A stretch of DNA of 64,000 bases from assembly GCF_017315985.1 (NCBI RefSeq), contig NZ_JAFLVR010000011.1, forward strand, positions 62,001 to 126,000, read 5' to 3'. Below the pieces are notes generated by a model, which was not told the DNA's origin, did not search any database, and saw only the letters and a list, made by a program, of their open reading frames with translations. Both the position numbers and the translations under genes were made by a program. Position 1 is the stretch's first letter, and each line of letters opens with the position of its first letter. Shown piece by piece: positions 60,781 to 64,000 of the stretch. This stretch comes from Candidatus Enterococcus murrayae (GTDB taxonomy: Bacteria; Bacillota; Bacilli; Lactobacillales; Enterococcaceae).

Positions 60781-61317
60781 ATGGTGATTTTTTATAAATG
60801 TATCCATTTCAGCTAGTGATTCGGTAAATAGAACCAATTGACGATCCTCATAGGATAAAAATTTTTGCTCTACCATCTGATCAAAGAATTTTTGTAACGG
60901 AGAATAATAGCTTTTGACATCAAAGAAGATGCAAGGGCTATTGTTTTGGCCAACACGTGCCCAAGAGTAAGCTTCAGCAATTTCTTCTAATGTTCCAATA
61001 CCGCCTGGTAATGCTATACAAACATCCGCCTGCTGCATCATGGCCTTTTTTCGTTCGTCCAAGTCACTCACAGTGATCATATGGGTCAAACCAGTGTGGA
61101 GGCGTTCACGATCTTGCAAAAATTTAGGCATGATACCAATAACTACACCGCCATTTTCCAGAACACTGTCAGCTATAACACCCATCAAGCCAAGTTTACT
61201 TCCGCCATAAATAAGTTCGTGATTTTTTTCTACAATCCAATGGCCTAATTTTTTTGCGGTCTCCTGGTAGAGTGGATCAGCTCCAAGGTGTGCTCCGCAA
61301 TATACAGCGATTCGCAT
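60772..61317 (-). CDS. LOG-family nucleoside 5'-monophosphate phosphoribohydrolase
   Basis: A 181-aa Rossmann-fold protein with PGGIGTLEE at 104-112, the hallmark of the LOG family often mislabelled lysine decarboxylase. Characterised members split ribose 5-phosphate from purine monophosphates. IYGGSKLGLMG near 37 is also conserved. Its ATG overlaps the upstream stop codon by one base, so it is translated in a pair with the next entry. Confidence 0.92.
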   Translation of the reverse strand: MRIAVYCGAHLGADPLYQETAKKLGHWIVEKNHELIYGGSKLGLMGVIADSVLENGGVVIGIMPKFLQDRERLHTGLTHMITVSDLDERKKAMMQQADVCIALPGGIGTLEEIAEAYSWARVGQNNSPCIFFDVKSYYSPLQKFFDQMVEQKFLSYEDRQLVLFTESLAEMDTFIKNHHKK

Positions 61318-61718
61318 CAGATTTCTTCCAAGTCGAGCGTCTGTTTCGTTGATTCAACGGTCAAACCGGTTTTTTCTTCCCACCAAATCTTCATTTCTTT
61401 TTCGTAGGTGTCGGGGAAATTGTTTACAGTCTCGATTAGGGGCTCTTCTTGAAGTTTGGCATAAGGATGGTTCATGGCCAAATTTAATTTTAATTCCTTC
61501 AATAGACTATAGTATTGGAACATCATATAGTACATCTCTTCGTCATCAGCGCTAGCTAAAACTAAGGCAGCGCGGTCCAACATGAAGCCAAGGCTGCGCA
61601 TCATAAATAAAAACGCAGGGATCTCTTCTGTTTTGATATCATCGACTTCTTTTAAGATATCAATATGCAAATCAAGCGCTTGCAATAAATCGGTTTGGAG
61701 ATTTTGATAGGTGACCAT
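61317..61718 (-). CDS. Hypothetical protein coupled to the LOG-family gene
   Basis: A 133-aa acidic, helical protein without membrane segments. AAGGAGGAG precedes the start at 61718. TGATG joins its stop codon to the LOG start. I do not recognise a domain; a partner or regulatory role for the LOG protein is only suggested by coupling. Confidence 0.8.
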   Translation of the reverse strand: MVTYQNLQTDLLQALDLHIDILKEVDDIKTEEIPAFLFMMRSLGFMLDRAALVLASADDEEMYYMMFQYYSLLKELKLNLAMNHPYAKLQEEPLIETVNNFPDTYEKEMKIWWEEKTGLTVESTKQTLDLEEI

Positions 61719-61852
61719 TATAAACTCCTCCTTAAAATTCCTTCTTTTAAAATAAGTATAGCACAGACGTAAAAAATCCTACGAATGGATTCAGCATTTG
61801 ACTCGCATTATTGTGATGATTTGTGTAAAGTAGACGGGAAGGAGGCGGTGAG

Positions 61853-62752
61853 ATGGGAAAATTAGCTGTGATTACAGATCTGCATGCAGATATCAATCAC
61901 TTCGGCGAAAAAGAATTAACTAAACTTTTATCTTTGCTGCGTGAACAAGAGGTGACACGACTGCATTTTGCTGGTGATACGGCTAATAAGATCGACCAAG
62001 CGTTGACAGTCAATCGTTTCTTTCGTCAGCGCGGGGTGCCGACGACATTCAATCTTGGAAACCATGAGATGGGTAATGTTAAAGGAGAGCAGATGATTGA
62101 ACACTATCCTGACAGCCATTTTTTGAATCTTCGCTATTTGCCACTTAATCAAGAAACTGTGTTATTGGGCTTTAATGGATGGTATGATTATGGGTTTTCT
62201 GAATTAAAAGACCCGCAGCAAATTCGCTCGATTAAAAATATATATTGGTTTGACCGGATCATCGAACGTTTTTCGGATGATCAAACGGTTGATCAAGAAA
62301 TTTTACGACAATTACGCAATATATTGGATGATTTGGCGCGCAAAAATTATCAAGTCATTTTAGTGACACACTTTGTGCCAAAAGAAGAATTTATCGTTCA
62401 TTTAAGTGGTAAATATCAAATCTGGAATAAGCTGAATGCCTTTTTAGGGTCGAGAGCATTTGGTGAATTATTGGATCAATATCCTAACGTTAAGCATGTG
62501 GTGTTTGGTCACACTCATCGACGATTTGAAGATCAAATAATCGGTGATACGATTTATAGCTGCCGTCCTTTAGGATATTATTATGAATGGGGCATCACTC
62601 GGAAGTTTGTTTTAGATAATCAATTAGCCGAAGTTTTTATTCCAATGAAAATGCGTAGTTTATTGAGTAAGCATCAAGCAGAATTTGCCGCTTATAAAGA
62701 GGAACATTTGCTTGAAGAATTTCGACAAGCAATGACTTTGATTTCTTATTAG
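61853..62752 (+). CDS. Calcineurin-like metallophosphoesterase
   Basis: A 299-aa enzyme with the two-metal motifs in order: D9-x-H11, G41-D42, GNHE at 69-72, the histidine in VTHFVP and GHTH. The family hydrolyses phosphoesters; the substrate is unknown. GGAAGGAGG precedes the ATG. The membrane-protein gene begins 14 nt downstream, implying an operon. Confidence 0.92.
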   Translation: MGKLAVITDLHADINHFGEKELTKLLSLLREQEVTRLHFAGDTANKIDQALTVNRFFRQRGVPTTFNLGNHEMGNVKGEQMIEHYPDSHFLNLRYLPLNQETVLLGFNGWYDYGFSELKDPQQIRSIKNIYWFDRIIERFSDDQTVDQEILRQLRNILDDLARKNYQVILVTHFVPKEEFIVHLSGKYQIWNKLNAFLGSRAFGELLDQYPNVKHVVFGHTHRRFEDQIIGDTIYSCRPLGYYYEWGITRKFVLDNQLAEVFIPMKMRSLLSKHQAEFAAYKEEHLLEEFRQAMTLISY

Positions 62753-62766
62753 TGGAGGAGACCATT

Positions 62767-64000
62767 TTGATTGAAGCGATAAAAAAATTTTTACGACAGT
62801 TTACTCAGACAACACCGTTTGTTTTAGCGAATACGATGATTGTCATTCCTTATTTATTATTTATGCATTTGATAGATCCGCGACAGTCTGTCACAGTGTT
62901 GCCTTTTGTTTTATTTTATACGTTTCGGGTGACTGGGATTTTTTTGATTCGTGGATTGTATCGCTCCATCGATCAATATACGTTGTTGATGGTTTCATTA
63001 TTAGTTGGTGGCATCGGTTCATTTCTGACCTTGATCGGAGCTTTACATTTTACATTTTATTTATTCGGCAGTATCTTTTTAGGACTAAGTGCTGCTTGGC
63101 TGCCTCCAGCAAATACGAGCGTGAACTTTTTTGAAAAGTCTAAAGGCTTTCAAACGATGAGCAGTCGGCAATATTTAGTGGCCTTACTCGTTTTATTTCC
63201 ACTATTTTTTGGAACGACACTGACTTTTCCAGTTCAAGTCGTGATTGTGCCAAGCATCATCACACTTTATTTTGTTTGTGGGTATCATACCGTCAAGCAT
63301 TATCCGCATTACGAAATGGACTTCAAGGAGTTAACGAAGCATGTTTTTTCTATCTCGGAATTGGTTTGGTTTATTTTGTTTTTTATCGCACTCTTTTTAT
63401 TGCGAAGCGGGCGACTACTGTTCAGTGAATCTTTGCTGAATAACGCGATTCTCTTATTCACAGGTATTTTCATGGCGGCTATCGTTGTGGTTAACCAAGT
63501 AAAAAATCATTGGAAGCTGCCTGCTTGGCAAAATGCTTTGACCTTCCTTAATGGAATGCTGGGAAATTTTATTTTCCTTTTTGGTGCTTTTTATGTTGCA
63601 GTCTATAAAGGTGCTGCTTCTCAAGGAATGTATTTATTTTTGCCTTACCTATTGGGAGTAATTAGTTCGTTAGTTTTAGCGGGCAAGCTTCGTCAATCCT
63701 TTAAGAATGATTTGATTGTTCAACTTGTTGGATTAGCTGTCGGGTTATTATTGTTAAGTATCCGACCACTGTTCCCATTTGCGATTTTTGTTTTGACTTT
63801 CTTCCAAAAAGGAACCAGTGCATGGCTGAACCGTTTGTATTATCAAACAGAGAGCATCGAAGCGCAGCAGCGTCTCACTGCAAAGTATTCGACATCCAAT
63901 AAGGGAAGTATCACGCATCAATTTATTTTGATGTTTTTGCTGCTCGTCACATTACAGTTAAAAAATTTACCAGTCAAAGATATTTTTTTATTGCGCAGCT
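62767..64000 (+). CDS. Polytopic membrane protein, MFS-like (3' end off window)
   Basis: The frame stays open for 411 codons to the window edge. It begins at TTG 62767 behind GTGGAGGAG, 14 nt after the phosphoesterase. About ten hydrophobic segments are visible, spaced like a secondary transporter, with a charged loop at residues about 355-380. The overall look is MFS-like, but I see no diagnostic motif, so family and substrate are unsettled. Confidence 0.82.
   Translation, partial: MIEAIKKFLRQFTQTTPFVLANTMIVIPYLLFMHLIDPRQSVTVLPFVLFYTFRVTGIFLIRGLYRSIDQYTLLMVSLLVGGIGSFLTLIGALHFTFYLFGSIFLGLSAAWLPPANTSVNFFEKSKGFQTMSSRQYLVALLVLFPLFFGTTLTFPVQVVIVPSIITLYFVCGYHTVKHYPHYEMDFKELTKHVFSISELVWFILFFIALFLLRSGRLLFSESLLNNAILLFTGIFMAAIVVVNQVKNHWKLPAWQNALTFLNGMLGNFIFLFGAFYVAVYKGAASQGMYLFLPYLLGVISSLVLAGKLRQSFKNDLIVQLVGLAVGLLLLSIRPLFPFAIFVLTFFQKGTSAWLNRLYYQTESIEAQQRLTAKYSTSNKGSITHQFILMFLLLVTLQLKNLPVKDIFLLRS

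Overview
The window is a chromosomal segment of a low-GC Gram-positive bacterium, most likely an Enterococcus or close relative. The basis is: a continuous str/S10/spc/alpha ribosomal cluster followed by the ECF transporter core genes, a fused glutathione synthesis enzyme (GshF), a zinc-ribbon S14, no rpsD in the alpha operon, strong AAGGAGG ribosome binding sites and Firmicutes-type riboswitches. The species cannot be settled by eye. No prophage, insertion sequence, CRISPR array, plasmid gene or rRNA was seen.

Layout. 1-1519 (minus): the 5' part of a fused amino-acid ABC transporter under a lysine riboswitch. 1859-3967: a sirtuin, an acetyltransferase/chorismate mutase fusion and a NiaR-type repressor in one operon. 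4122-7695: peptide deformylase, then rpsO and pnp, with an unusual long hairpin before pnp. 7717-10086: a manganese-type (yybP-ykoY) riboswitch followed by the potassium transporter kup. 10236-13697: a hypothetical gene, a MATE exporter, a DUF960 protein and ribosomal protein L25 with an attenuator-like leader. 13869-17776: an rRNA pseudouridine synthase, a HAD phosphatase, uridine kinase, tRNA-Leu(CAG), phosphoglycerate mutase and ribose-5-phosphate isomerase.

18000-37163 is the translation core: rpsL-rpsG-fusA-tuf, then rpsJ through rplQ, including secY, adk, infA and rpoA. ecfA1-ecfA2-ecfT, a SAP-domain protein and truA follow. 41469-44497 (minus) holds a YfhO-type membrane protein and rpmB. 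44810-49153 holds an Asp23-family protein, fakA and recG. 49322-58074 is the conserved plsX-acpP-rnc-smc-HAD-ftsY region, interrupted by one gene on the opposite strand. 58099-64000 holds a small His-rich ORF, gshF, a LOG-family gene with a small partner, a phosphoesterase and the start of a large membrane protein that runs off the end.

Nearly all coding content is ordinary housekeeping. The observations most worth a second look are regulatory: the Mn-type riboswitch ahead of kup, the long pnp leader hairpin whose tip shares an exact 18-nt sequence with the pnp coding region, the structured L25 and S10 leaders, and the acetyltransferase/chorismate mutase fusion beside NAD-linked genes. I did not find a convincing wholly new multi-gene system.
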